DNA of 64,000 nt from CAZRXG01 sp964603985 (GCA_964603985.1 CAZRXG010000003.1:62001-126000); one strand, 5' to 3'. Shown: positions 7,980 through 17,532, numbered from the stretch's first letter. Numbers and translations are program-made. Notes: a model not told the origin generated them from the letters alone.

Positions 7980-9752
7980 ATGCCAAAGAAAATCCTTCGT
8001 ATCAACATGACAGACAAGAAAGCAACATATGAAGATGTGCCCAAGAAGTGGACCCGCTGGGCCGGTAGAGCGCTGACCTCGGCCATCACCTCCGATGAGG
8101 TCGAGCCCACCTGCCATCCCTTAGGGCCGAGCAACAAAGTGGTCATCGCTCCTGGCTGGGTGACAGGCACACCTGCCGCTCCCAGCAGTGGCCGCACTTC
8201 TTTTGGCGGCAAAAGCCCGCTCACAGGAGGCATCAAAGAGACCAACGCCGGCGGTTTGTCCGGGCAGAGGATCGCCAAGCTGGGCCTGGCGGCAATTATC
8301 CTGGAAGGCCAGCCCAGTGATGGAAAGTGGTACACGCTGGTGATCAACAAGGACGGCGTCGAGTTCAAGGATGCAGCCAACTTGATGGGCAAAGGGATGT
8401 ATGAGGTCGATGAGATCCTGTGGAAGACCTATCCCGATACAGCCGTCATTGGCATCGGACAGGCCGGCGAGATGAAGCTCTCCAATGCCGGTATCTCGGT
8501 GAACGATACAGAGAATCGCCCTGGTCGCTATGCAGGCCGTGGTGGCATGGGCGCTGTGATGGGCGCTCGTGGCGTGAAGGCCATCGTGCTCGATGATACA
8601 GGCGGCCCCGGCGTGGAGATTGCCGATAAGGAACTCTTCGATACTGGACGTAAGAAGCTGACCGAGGCAATCACGGAGCATGACCTGACCAAGAAGGACG
8701 GTGGTTTACCCTCTTACGGCACTGCCATCCTGGTGAATATCATCAATGAGGCTGGCGGCCTGCCGACCCGCAATTTCAGCACCGGCCAGTTCGAGGGCGC
8801 TGCCAAGATTTCTGGTGAGGCCATCGCCGAGGTGGTCGAGGAACGCTGCCCGGACGGCGGTACGGAGGGTATGGTCGGTCACGGCTGCCATCCAGGCTGC
8901 ATCATCAAATGCTCCAACATCTATCCCGACGAAAGCGGCAAACACCTTGTCTCCTGCGTTGAATACGAGACGGCCTGGGCGCTGGGCGCTAACTGCGGCA
9001 TCGATGACCTTGACTACGTGGCCCGGATGACACGGGAGTGCAACGACATCGGTCTGGATACCATCGAAGCGGGCAACACCATAGCTATTGCTATGGAGGG
9101 TGGGCTGCTCGAGTTTGGCGATGGAAAAGGCGCACTCAAACTCTTTGATGAGATCCGCAAGGGCACACCGCTGGGACGCATCCTTGGGCAGGGTGTTGAG
9201 GCAACGGCCAAGGCATTCGGCGTTCACCGCGTTCCGACCGTCAAAGGCCAATCGATGCCCGCCTACGAGCCACGTGCTATCAAGGGTATCGGTGTGACTT
9301 ACGCCACCACACCTATGGGGGCGGATCACACCGCCGGTTACACCATCGCCCCGGAGATTGCAGGCATCGGCGGCAAGGTTGACCCGCTCTCTGACGAGGG
9401 CAAGTCAGAACTGTCACTCACCTTCCAGGCTGCTACAGCTTTCATTGACAGCACGGGCTACTGCCTGTTCATCGCTTTCCCGATCTTAGATATTGAGAAG
9501 GGCTGGGCGGGCATGGCCGAAACCGTGGCAGGCGTCACCGGCATGGCAGTCACCGGTGATGATGTGGTCCCCATAGGCAAAGAGATTCTTAAGATGGAGC
9601 GTCTCTTCAACGAGCGCGCCGGGTTTACCCCTGCGGACGACCGCCCGCCGGAGTTTATGCGCTACGAAGCGCTCCCGCCGCACAATGTGGTTTGGACCAT
9701 TGGGGATGAAGAGCTTGATCAAGTTTATGATTGGGTGCATGCCGGAAGCTGA
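7980..9752 (+). CDS. Tungsten-dependent aldehyde ferredoxin oxidoreductase family protein
   Basis: At 590 residues this is close to the usual length of the AOR family, which oxidises aldehydes to carboxylic acids and passes electrons to ferredoxin or a partner subunit. The N-terminal domain carries the pterin-binding pattern (SGRTSFGGKSPLTGG at about 70-84 and RYAGRGGMGAVMGARGVKAI around 183-202). The [4Fe-4S] ligands appear as C303-x3-C307-x3-C311 in GHGCHPGCIIKC and C495 in STGYC. The x3 spacing of the first pair resembles the YdhV-like branch rather than the C-x2-C of Pyrococcus AOR. GGGAGG six bases before ATG 7980 decides the start. MoaD-like genes flank it. Confidence 0.9.
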   Translation: MPKKILRINMTDKKATYEDVPKKWTRWAGRALTSAITSDEVEPTCHPLGPSNKVVIAPGWVTGTPAAPSSGRTSFGGKSPLTGGIKETNAGGLSGQRIAKLGLAAIILEGQPSDGKWYTLVINKDGVEFKDAANLMGKGMYEVDEILWKTYPDTAVIGIGQAGEMKLSNAGISVNDTENRPGRYAGRGGMGAVMGARGVKAIVLDDTGGPGVEIADKELFDTGRKKLTEAITEHDLTKKDGGLPSYGTAILVNIINEAGGLPTRNFSTGQFEGAAKISGEAIAEVVEERCPDGGTEGMVGHGCHPGCIIKCSNIYPDESGKHLVSCVEYETAWALGANCGIDDLDYVARMTRECNDIGLDTIEAGNTIAIAMEGGLLEFGDGKGALKLFDEIRKGTPLGRILGQGVEATAKAFGVHRVPTVKGQSMPAYEPRAIKGIGVTYATTPMGADHTAGYTIAPEIAGIGGKVDPLSDEGKSELSLTFQAATAFIDSTGYCLFIAFPILDIEKGWAGMAETVAGVTGMAVTGDDVVPIGKEILKMERLFNERAGFTPADDRPPEFMRYEALPPHNVVWTIGDEELDQVYDWVHAGS

Positions 9753-9754
9753 GC

Positions 9755-9994
9755 ATGCAAGTCAACGTCCATGTGTTTGCCACCCTGCGTCGCTACGTGC
9801 CTGAGCTAGGCATTGGCCAGGTGTTGGAGATGGATGTGGACCCCGGCACGACGCTGGCCGACATCCAGGACCGCCTCGGCCTACCGGATAACGAAGTGAA
9901 GATCGTGATGCGGAACGGTCTTCAGGCCGAACTCAGCGACACAGTTCAGGACGGCGACCGGATAGCCTACATCCCGGCTGTCGCTGGCGGATGA
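9755..9994 (+). CDS. MoaD/ThiS family sulfur-carrier protein (ends in Gly-Gly)
   Basis: This 79-residue beta-grasp protein starts two bases after the AOR stop. It has the MoaD pattern: an N-terminal strand VNVHVFATLRRYVPE, the DGDRIAYIP segment and the C-terminal VAGG, whose last glycine would be adenylated and thiocarboxylated to deliver sulfur for the pterin dithiolene. Its place directly behind the tungsten enzyme suggests a dedicated carrier for that cofactor. The E1-like activating enzyme is not in the window. An in-frame start upstream (9731) would overlap the AOR gene and is less likely. Confidence 0.85.
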   Translation: MQVNVHVFATLRRYVPELGIGQVLEMDVDPGTTLADIQDRLGLPDNEVKIVMRNGLQAELSDTVQDGDRIAYIPAVAGG

Positions 9995-10082
9995 CGGCCT
10001 TTGGTCGTTAGGACGGAGGTTGTGTAGAAACACGAGACTTCCTGCTTTGGAAGGAAACTCTATAGTATTCAAACATTCTGCC

Positions 10083-10108
10083 GATCCGCCCCAGTGTTGG
10101 GGCGGATC
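10083..10108 (+). terminator. Hairpin closing the AOR unit
   Basis: A perfect 10-bp inverted repeat (GATCCGCCCC / GGGGCGGATC) with a six-base loop is followed by a weak T-rich stretch. It lies about 90 bases after the MoaD stop and before the next gene, so it probably ends the AOR transcript. Confidence 0.6.
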
Positions 10109-10151
10109 TCGCTTTGTGGTATGGTAGTTTTTATGCTTGCATGAGGTATCG

Positions 10152-10952
10152 ATGACAGCCAGATTCCAGCATAAACTGTGGGGCTATGAGCTTACTTACC
10201 CGGATGATTGGGCCCATCGCTCAATGGGAGAAGTGGAGGGTTTCGCTGCCCGCCCCGAGGCGCTTGATGTAGCGCACGATAAGCCACAATCAGGTCATCT
10301 CCTCGTGCGGGCAGCGTGGAACGGGATCCGTCAGCCTGTTGAAGCGCTTTGGGAAGCACATATCGGCAGGGTCGCCAGTATGGTGGTCGGGGCGAAGAAG
10401 GTTGGCTCAGCACCCTGGACACTGGCAGGCGCGTCAGGCTTCGAGGCCGAGATCGTCCTGCCCAAGAAGGAGCAAAGCCGTCTTTGGGTGGGTTTCCTCT
10501 CAAGGGAGACGACTCTGCTTGAGTTTATGGTTGCTCATCCACTCGAAGAGCGTTCCTGGTTTGAGCCGCAGGTGACGGAGATCCTCAAGAGCCTGCATTT
10601 CTCAGAGCACGTTGATGGCCTTGCCGTTCATGAGTGGGGCATCCCGCTGCCACCCGACTGTGATCCCATCGAGCCAACAGAGATACTCAAAGACATTCCC
10701 GATCCGACTGCGTGGCAGACGTTTGACAGCCCACATTCGATCGGTGGGCTGCAGGCGTTCTATGCAAGAGAAGCACCTCGTCATGGGTGGACGATCGAGA
10801 CCTTCCAACCCTTTCCCGGCCAACACAACCTGGGGTTTGCCAGGCTGCGCCTGCGCCAGGGCGATCGTCTGATGGCCTTAGGCCTGCTTCCCTACCAACA
10901 TGCCCCATCCGACCCTGAGTTGCTGGGCCGTATTGCCTTCAAAACCGTCTGA
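10152..10952 (+). CDS. Uncharacterised protein, PsbP/Mog1-like N-terminus
   Basis: The protein is 266 residues with no signal peptide or membrane segment. The N-terminal half (YELTYPDDWAHR, then strands ending in FSEHV near residue 150) has the pattern of compact alpha/beta folds seen in PsbP/Mog1-like and DUF1795-like proteins. The second half (about 170-266) looks like a separate small domain. The start ATG 10152 has GAGG five bases upstream; an in-frame TTG at 10137 is less likely. A hairpin separates it from the AOR unit, so it is probably transcribed alone. Function unknown. Confidence 0.65.
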   Translation: MTARFQHKLWGYELTYPDDWAHRSMGEVEGFAARPEALDVAHDKPQSGHLLVRAAWNGIRQPVEALWEAHIGRVASMVVGAKKVGSAPWTLAGASGFEAEIVLPKKEQSRLWVGFLSRETTLLEFMVAHPLEERSWFEPQVTEILKSLHFSEHVDGLAVHEWGIPLPPDCDPIEPTEILKDIPDPTAWQTFDSPHSIGGLQAFYAREAPRHGWTIETFQPFPGQHNLGFARLRLRQGDRLMALGLLPYQHAPSDPELLGRIAFKTV

Positions 10953-10976
10953 GGTAGTGCGAATATGGCGGATAAT

Positions 10977-11213
10977 TCAAAAACACCGTCGGCAGTGGAT
11001 CTGCCTGGTCAGTTGATCCCTCCCCACCCATAATAGGCCCAGTCCACGCGGGCTTTTGATTTGTGACCAGGGAACAACATCTCACCTTGGTCGTTTGGGA
11101 AGTTGATGAAAGCCTCTTGCACACAGTGGGCAGTCAGCAGACTCGCGGGGTCTGAGTTGGCGCGGACGACGATAGCGCTTGTGCAGGTCTTTCCACCAGC
11201 GCTTGATCTTCTA
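10977..11213 (-). pseudogene. Decayed transposase N-terminal fragment
   Basis: Two minus-strand frames together resemble the N-terminal zinc-ribbon region of an IS1/ISXO2-like transposase. Between 11210 and 11082 the frame reads KIKRWWKDLHKRYRRP, then LRPRESADCPLCARG, and stops. A shifted frame just downstream reads SQIKSPRG and later IHCRRCF before the stop at 10977. The order (basic helix, RPR-x-DCPxC, then WSxxKSxRG and a second Cys pair) fits the family. There is no start codon, the frame is broken and the catalytic part is absent. It marks past insertion-element activity at the left side of the surface-protein region. Confidence 0.45.
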
Positions 11214-11514
11214 TCTGTACTCGCCCCACCGGATTGACCTTCATTGGCTGTTTAGGTATCATTCGGCCCAACAAGCCGATAGTTTACCCCACCGGTCTTC
11301 AACCCAACTCCCCTTCTATTCACCCTCATATTCACGGGCACTACCAGTTTGCTGAGTGGGCAGGTCGCCTGCCTGTGTGCCAGAAGGGCTGCTCCTCTCA
11401 CTCCAGGTGGCGCAAGCTTAGAGAGCACCTCACGGGAATGTTATCGGTCTTTTATTGTTTGTGCTTTAATTGTTGCATCGATGAGGCAAGGGGGCAGGGT
11501 CAGGAGAAAGACAA
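11214..11514. other. Intergenic stretch without a supported gene
   Basis: About 300 bases between the transposase remnant and the large surface protein. A plus-strand open frame exists at 11234-11518 but its composition (many Cys, His, Pro and Ser) and lack of a ribosome site do not look like a real protein. An AT-rich patch near 11445-11475 could hold the promoter of the surface-protein gene. The AGGAG near 11500 serves its start. Confidence 0.4.
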
Positions 11515-14500
11515 ATGAGGGACAGACGTGCTGCGACAAATGAGTGGCTTGCTCACCCTCTTTCAAACGCGGATGGTAAGGGGGTGCGGACGACACTGGG
11601 GCACGACACAAAGATCATAGTCCTGCTGGCCCTGGTGACTGTCATGTTTGCGCAGCCACGGCCTGCACGGGCGGCCACACTTAGGGTCAACACCACCGAC
11701 GACTTCAACGATGGAAGCTGCGATAATACCCACTGCTCACTGCGCGAGGCCATCAACGAGGCCAACAATAATCCTGGGCCCGACACGATACGCTTCAACA
11801 TCCCAGGAACGGCGCCCTACGTCATAATCGCAGAGCCCATGCCCGAGCTGACCACCCCACACACAATCATTGACGGCACGAGTCAGCCGGGTTTCACAGG
11901 TAGCCCTGTGATTGAAGTCTCACCTGTGGCGGGACGACCGTCGCAACCTGCCTTTCGGGTGGGTGCCTCTGACGTCACAATCCGGGGGTTAGCCGTGACG
12001 GGGTGGCCGGCAGGTGCCATCCTGGTCGAAGGGTCAAACGTGACCAACACGCAGATTGAGCGCAATTACATTGGACTGCGGACCGACGGGACGACACAAC
12101 TCGGCAATGAAGGCATTGGCGGAATTGGGGTCTATGCGGGCGCAAGCTCGACTCATATCTCGATGAATGTTGTGTCGGCCAACAATGTTGGCATTGCCGT
12201 CGCTGATTTGTGTCGCTTCCACTGCGGTAGTTCGGCCCCTGCGCCGGAGGACACAACAGCCGAAGGTAACTTCGTGGGGACGGACGCCAGCGGAATGGTT
12301 GGTCGTGGGAATTGGGCGACGGGCATCATAGCACTGAATGTGTCTGATGTGACTCTCCGTAGTAATGTCATCTCGGACAATGGCTTCGGGACCGTCTACA
12401 TTGGCGCAGGCGGCGTATACTTAGACGGGGCTGGCGATGTCGTCATCGAAGGCAACAAAGTGGGGACCAGTGTTGACGGGACTGCCGCCCTGGGCAACCA
12501 TGACATGGGCATCATCGTCGACACGCCGACGGGCGACGTCACGATCGGCGGCTCATCGCCCAATCAGCGCAACGTCATCTCCGGCAACGTCCAACACGGC
12601 ATCTGGCTGACGCCAGCATCGGGCGTCGTCATCCAGGGCAACTACATCGGCACGGATGCAAGCGGGATGGCGCCACTCGGGAACCATGCCAACGGCATCC
12701 ACATCGGCTCTGGGAGCGACAATCTGATTGGCGGGCCCAATCCGGGCGAAGGTAACGTCATCTCCGGCAACAGCTTTTTGGGTATCACCTTGGATACCGG
12801 CACGGGGAACAACACCATCCACGGCAACCTTATCGGCCCTGACCAGAGTGGGACGGGCCTCATCGGAAATGGTCGTAGCGGCATACTGGTCGCCTCAATA
12901 CTTGGAAGTGCTCTGATTGGAGGGCCGAATCCCGGTGAGGGTAACGTGATCTCTGGCAACGCCCAGCATGGTATCTTGTTCTGGAACGATGACAGGGTGA
13001 CCGGGCATCAGGTCGTGGGCAACGAGATTGCCGACAACGGCGGGCACGGGATACTCATGGAGGATGGTTCCGATAACACCATCAGCCGGAACGCCATGCA
13101 CGGCAACGGGGGCCTGGGCATTGAGCTTGACTGCAGCGGCCCGGCCAACCCCAACACCTGTCTGGCCGAACCGATCTTGACGAACGCCAACGCAGCTACC
13201 GCCGAGGGCACCGCCTGCCCGAACTGCACGGTGGAGTTTTTCTTCTCTGACCACGACCCATCCGGACACGGCGAAGGCAGGGAATTCATCACAGACACCG
13301 TGGCGGCATCCGACGGCTCGTTCAGTGCCTCCCTGGGTTTGCTGCTCCCGATTGCCACCTGCGCTCAGGTCACGGCCACGGCCACCGATGGCACCGGAAA
13401 CACCTCCGAGTTCTCGGCCAACGATTACCTGGGCCTGGCCAGCCTATTTATTTGCGGCGATCTCCCCCTCTTTCCATTCGCGATCTTCGCGCTGCTGTCA
13501 CCTATCTTTGTCGGCATCGCCGGGGCAAGCGCCATCGCGCTTGTTCTGAAACGCCCGATAAGGTCCTTCGCCCTTGGTGGAGGCGCGGTGGGCGCGGTGG
13601 CTGGAGTCTGTCTGGTGGCGGTCGCCATTGTGCTGCCGGGTATGACCGGGCAGGCTCCCCAGAAACCCGCTGCTCCTGTGGGAGAAGCGGATGGGCTGCC
13701 ACCGTGCTCTCTGTTCCTGGAGGACGACAGCCCTATCGTCTCGGAATTTGCGCTTGGGGAAGAAGGCGCTGAACTGAGTTGGACGCCCGGCCCCACCCTG
13801 CCCGACGGACAGGTGCGTTGGGTGGTGGAGGTCCTCGACTCAGCAGGCACCGTCGGTATGCAGAGTGTGGAGGGCAACAGCGTGTCACTCAGCGACCTGG
13901 GGATCGACACCGACGTCCAGGGGGCCTATGGGTGGCGCATCACCGGTGAGCTGGCTGAACCGGATAGCGCGGCTTGGATTCCGTTCTGCCAGCCCGACCC
14001 TGGCCACTTCATCCAGGTTGGCGACGCCTGGCCGCCTGAGGTCGCTTCGATTGCGCCCCCGGCCGTCGAGGAAGATCAGGGTGAGGAAGAACGGGGCGAG
14101 GAAGAGGGAGCCGAGCCGCCAGCGGAACCTGTGGTGGCCGAAGCCCTGGACTGCACCAACGACATGCAATTTGTAGCAGACGTGACCATCCCTGATGGCA
14201 CCCAGATGGCCCCCGGCGAAGTCTTCACCAAGACGTGGACCCTCGCGAACACGGGCACCTGTGATTGGATCGGCTACTCGCTGGTCTTCCATAGCGACGA
14301 ACAGATGGGGGGAGCTTCAGCCGTCCCCATCCCGGCGACCAGTGCCGGAGCCAACGTTAACGTATCGGTAGACCTGACGGCTCCCACCGCGCCAGGTACG
14401 CACCGCAGCGGCTGGACCATGCGCGCATCCGATGGGGCCCTGTTTGGCGATGTCATCTATGTCGAGATTGTAGTCACGGCGTCCGAGGAGCCAGCAGCAA

Positions 14501-15396
14501 CTGAGGAGCCGCAACAGCCGGATGAAGGCGGTTGTGACGCATCCGACAGCGATAGTGACGGTGATGGTACACCCGATTGCAGCGACCAGTGCCCGACCGA
14601 TCCGAGCAAGACGCAACCCGGTACATGTGGTTGCGGTGTATCCGACAGCGACAGTGACGGTGATGGCACACCCGACTGCGACGACCAGTGCCCGACCGAT
14701 CCCAACAAGACAAAGCCCGGTGAGTGCGGCTGTGGTGTGTCCGAGGATGAGTGTGGTCAGTCTATTCCCGCCGGAGCGGTAGCGTACTATGATTTTGATG
14801 GTGACGCACGTGATCAGAGCGGTAACAACCACCATGCGACAATACATGGTGCCTCATTTACCGTCGGTCGGGATGGCAAAAGTAACAGCGCACTGCAGTT
14901 CGACGGTATCGATGACAGTGTGCAATTACCGGACGAATCGGCCTTCGATCTGAAGGAGTTCACCATCATTATATGGTTGAAGTTGGAGGACTTGAGCCGC
15001 ACGGATGATTGGATTATTTCGAAGGGTTCTTTGTTTGGAAACTTCAGTATCACGCGCAAGGGGCGCAGCTCAGAGCACTGGGCCGGTTATGCATCGTATG
15101 CCCACATGACCAAGAATGGAAACTGGGCGTCGCTCGCATCAAGTGATCCGCTTCCGGTAGGAGAATTCTTTTGCCTCGCAATAAGCTTAGACAACGACAG
15201 TTTCAAATCCTATCTCAACGGTCAACTGACGCACAAAACCCAAGATGTTTCGCCTCCTAAGCTAAACGATAGTCCGGTATTCATCGGAGCGGGTGGGTAC
15301 GATGGTGTGAGCGAGTATTTCAGGGGCATCATCGACGAGGTGCAAATCTATAAACGGAAACTTACCGGTGCCGAGATCGCACAGCAATGCCCGTAA
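11515..15396 (+). CDS. Large mosaic surface protein: CSLREA beta-helix, two membrane helices, NBR1-Ig-like, TSP3-type repeats, LamG-like domain
   Basis: This 1293-residue protein has a late signal-type segment (about 33-47, IIVLLALVTVMFAQ, then ARAA near 51-54). Next is a CSLREA box (74-79) and a long right-handed parallel beta-helix to about residue 560, with repeated NVISGN and NYIGTD units. Two hydrophobic helices follow (about 646-670 and 682-706), then an acidic linker and an NBR1-Ig-like domain (about 878-992, KTWTLANTGTCDW). Two calcium-binding TSP3/dockerin-like repeats (about 1002-1079, DSDSDGDGTPDC) precede a C-terminal LamG-like jelly roll (about 1085-1293, AYYDFDGDARDQSGNNH). It probably binds glycans or mediates adhesion. 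The internal membrane hairpin leaves both halves outside. Confidence 0.85.
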   Translation: MRDRRAATNEWLAHPLSNADGKGVRTTLGHDTKIIVLLALVTVMFAQPRPARAATLRVNTTDDFNDGSCDNTHCSLREAINEANNNPGPDTIRFNIPGTAPYVIIAEPMPELTTPHTIIDGTSQPGFTGSPVIEVSPVAGRPSQPAFRVGASDVTIRGLAVTGWPAGAILVEGSNVTNTQIERNYIGLRTDGTTQLGNEGIGGIGVYAGASSTHISMNVVSANNVGIAVADLCRFHCGSSAPAPEDTTAEGNFVGTDASGMVGRGNWATGIIALNVSDVTLRSNVISDNGFGTVYIGAGGVYLDGAGDVVIEGNKVGTSVDGTAALGNHDMGIIVDTPTGDVTIGGSSPNQRNVISGNVQHGIWLTPASGVVIQGNYIGTDASGMAPLGNHANGIHIGSGSDNLIGGPNPGEGNVISGNSFLGITLDTGTGNNTIHGNLIGPDQSGTGLIGNGRSGILVASILGSALIGGPNPGEGNVISGNAQHGILFWNDDRVTGHQVVGNEIADNGGHGILMEDGSDNTISRNAMHGNGGLGIELDCSGPANPNTCLAEPILTNANAATAEGTACPNCTVEFFFSDHDPSGHGEGREFITDTVAASDGSFSASLGLLLPIATCAQVTATATDGTGNTSEFSANDYLGLASLFICGDLPLFPFAIFALLSPIFVGIAGASAIALVLKRPIRSFALGGGAVGAVAGVCLVAVAIVLPGMTGQAPQKPAAPVGEADGLPPCSLFLEDDSPIVSEFALGEEGAELSWTPGPTLPDGQVRWVVEVLDSAGTVGMQSVEGNSVSLSDLGIDTDVQGAYGWRITGELAEPDSAAWIPFCQPDPGHFIQVGDAWPPEVASIAPPAVEEDQGEEERGEEEGAEPPAEPVVAEALDCTNDMQFVADVTIPDGTQMAPGEVFTKTWTLANTGTCDWIGYSLVFHSDEQMGGASAVPIPATSAGANVNVSVDLTAPTAPGTHRSGWTMRASDGALFGDVIYVEIVVTASEEPAATEEPQQPDEGGCDASDSDSDGDGTPDCSDQCPTDPSKTQPGTCGCGVSDSDSDGDGTPDCDDQCPTDPNKTKPGECGCGVSEDECGQSIPAGAVAYYDFDGDARDQSGNNHHATIHGASFTVGRDGKSNSALQFDGIDDSVQLPDESAFDLKEFTIIIWLKLEDLSRTDDWIISKGSLFGNFSITRKGRSSEHWAGYASYAHMTKNGNWASLASSDPLPVGEFFCLAISLDNDSFKSYLNGQLTHKTQDVSPPKLNDSPVFIGAGGYDGVSEYFRGIIDEVQIYKRKLTGAEIAQQCP

Positions 15397-15411
15397 CCCA
15401 AAAAAAACTTC

Positions 15412-15843
15412 GTCCTCACCAGGGCGCAGCACATCTTGTCCCTTGGCGATACTGTCTTAGGTATTCTGCGTCGGGCCCCTGAGCAAAAAGCAGCGATCCT
15501 GGCGATCCACAATGTCACGGAAGCGGAGCAGACGATCGTTCTTGACCTCGATGCAGTAGGCTTAGCAGGTATCCTTTCGCTCCGCGACATCATCTCTGGA
15601 CGGGAAGATCTTCATCCGCCCGTCTCCCTGCCAGGTGCTTTGACTCAAGCCCTGAGCGACACAGCTATATGTAGTGCTCAAAACGTCCTGGCCCTAAACT
15701 GCCGGGGCGTTTTGTTTGCAGTAAGTCTCGTCCCGGTGCGCCTCCTGGGTCCATTTTGGTCACGGCAAGACAGACACACATGTGACATCCTTCCGCTAGG
15801 CATTAGCGCAAATCAGGTAGCCTTCATCAGTATGCGTTGTTGA
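15412..15843 (+). pseudogene. Degraded C-terminal end of a GH13 (sucrose-phosphorylase-like) gene
   Basis: Directly after the surface-protein stop, and in the same frame, the translation reads QHILSLGDTVLGILRRAPEQ, then AAILAIHNVTEAEQTIVLDL and RDIISGRED. This is the pattern of the C-terminal beta domain of sucrose-phosphorylase/amylosucrase-type GH13 enzymes. The catalytic barrel is absent and there is no proper start. The sequence after about 15650 no longer resembles the family. It is best read as the tail of a lost gene joined to the end of the surface-protein gene by deletion. Family assignment is from residue pattern only. Confidence 0.45.
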
Positions 15844-16128
15844 ATGAATGCTTTCGCGATAAGCTGGAAGCGTGGCCAGGAGAGAGCGCAACACAAAAGC
15901 CAAAAAGGACAAGTGGATGCCAGGCGTGCGAAGAAAGCAACCTGTCGGGTGCACAATCGGGTGGCGTACAACGACAGTCTGGCGTTGACTCTGTGGTTTC
16001 GACGACGAGGTGCTTGAGAACTGGCATCCAGAGCCGGAAGGCCTGCTTCCACGAGATACGCATCAAGTGCGCCGCACTCAATCGCACGATCCGGTAAAGC
16101 CTTTTGGAAAGGGGAGCAAGACACTGAT

Positions 16129-17532
16129 ATGGATAATCCCTTAACCCCATCTGCAATAAAATACACTTGGCAACAACTGATGCAACGTGCAGGGGCCGGA
16201 GACGACAGGATAGCAGAAAGTGGGTTTGAATATCAGGCCCCTTTTTTCTATTACTCTCCGCCGGACAATGTGCATTCAACAGAAACTCCAAGTGTGATCG
16301 TGGCTCCTTGTAATGATAGGGACTGGCAAGCGATTTTGCAGCACCCGTCGGACAGCCTGGATTGGTTGCCTGCCCGGAGTGTAGTTCCCTCTGATATTCA
16401 ACTGCCCTTTGATACGCCTGTCCCCATCCTCTTCTGGGGGCAGGGATATGAACATCATCGAGAGTTTGCCAGGCGGCGTGAGGATGGTTCCATCGTCTTT
16501 TACGCCGACATCATTGCAGGGTCGTTTTTCATGCTATCTCGCTGGGAAGAGATGGTCGTACCCACGCGAGATAAACATGAGCGCTTCCCAGGCATAGCCA
16601 GCGTGGCATACCAACAGGGATTCTTGGAGCAGCCCATTGTGGACCAGTATGCGCTGATTTTGCGGGCGTGGCTCAAGACGTTATCGCCCCGGTGGTCACC
16701 CCAACGCGGAAAATTCTCCGTCAAGTTGAGCCACGACATCGACCACGTCAGGCGTTACCGAAGTATATTTGCAGGGTTTAGGGCACTTGGTGGGGATATC
16801 ATAAAGCGGCAAAGGCGCACTCTGGCTAAACAAACGCTGCGTGAAATTGCCAGCACCACGGTGTCCTCGGAGGGCGCAACCTACCTTCGGCGCATTCAAT
16901 GGTTGGCGGATCTAACAAGTCAACATAGGCTGGAAAGCGTTTTCAACTTCAAAACGGCTTCATTGGGCCGCTGGGATTCCGGGTACGATGTATCATCAGA
17001 GGCTATTGCAGAACGTATCCGCCACTTGCACGAGCAGGGTTTCGAGATTGGCTTACATCCTGGTTATGATACGTTGGGTGATCCGGCTAAGCTGGCCGAA
17101 GAAAAGGCGAGATTAGAAGCAGTTCTTCAAGAGCCGGTGCGCAGTGGCCGCCAACACTATTTACGTTTCCGCGTTCCATCGACATGGCAACATTGGGAGA
17201 AAGTGGGTTTGCAATGCGACACGACAATGGGTTACCCTGACCAGGAAGGGTTTCGTTGTGGTACGTGCCACCGCTTCCATCCCTTCGACGTAGAACAGGA
17301 TCGCGAGTTAAAGATATGGGAACAGCCGCTAATCGTGATGGATGGTGCACTGCATACCTATCGCGGACTCTCGCCGGAACAGGGCGCAGCGCGCATCCTG
17401 GAACTGGCTGCGCGCTGCAAACAGGTAGAAGGGACGTTTACGTTGCTCTGGCACAATTCGGCGCTTGATTGGGAATGGAGTCCCTGGGAGAAGGTTTATG
17501 AGCGGGTGCTCTCTCAACTGGCAACACTCTGA
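16129..17532 (+). CDS. Polysaccharide deacetylase-family protein
   Basis: This 467-residue protein has an N-terminal domain of about 180 residues as found in front of some surface-glycan deacetylases and a C-terminal NodB-type domain. Visible motifs are KLSHDIDHVRR (catalytic Asp pair, about 201-211), EIGLHPGYD (metal-binding His region), LRFRVPSTW and LLWHNS near the end. It would remove acetyl groups from an exopolysaccharide or similar glycan. It opens a cluster of glycan genes all on the plus strand. About 285 bases before it carry no recognisable gene. GGGGAG lies about 12 bases before the ATG, a rather long spacing. Confidence 0.8.
   Translation: MDNPLTPSAIKYTWQQLMQRAGAGDDRIAESGFEYQAPFFYYSPPDNVHSTETPSVIVAPCNDRDWQAILQHPSDSLDWLPARSVVPSDIQLPFDTPVPILFWGQGYEHHREFARRREDGSIVFYADIIAGSFFMLSRWEEMVVPTRDKHERFPGIASVAYQQGFLEQPIVDQYALILRAWLKTLSPRWSPQRGKFSVKLSHDIDHVRRYRSIFAGFRALGGDIIKRQRRTLAKQTLREIASTTVSSEGATYLRRIQWLADLTSQHRLESVFNFKTASLGRWDSGYDVSSEAIAERIRHLHEQGFEIGLHPGYDTLGDPAKLAEEKARLEAVLQEPVRSGRQHYLRFRVPSTWQHWEKVGLQCDTTMGYPDQEGFRCGTCHRFHPFDVEQDRELKIWEQPLIVMDGALHTYRGLSPEQGAARILELAARCKQVEGTFTLLWHNSALDWEWSPWEKVYERVLSQLATL

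Noticed and set aside
12061..13120. DNA repeats inside the surface-protein gene as a CRISPR or satellite
   Set aside because: The repeated units are degenerate, in frame and match beta-helix turns; there are no constant direct repeats with unique spacers.
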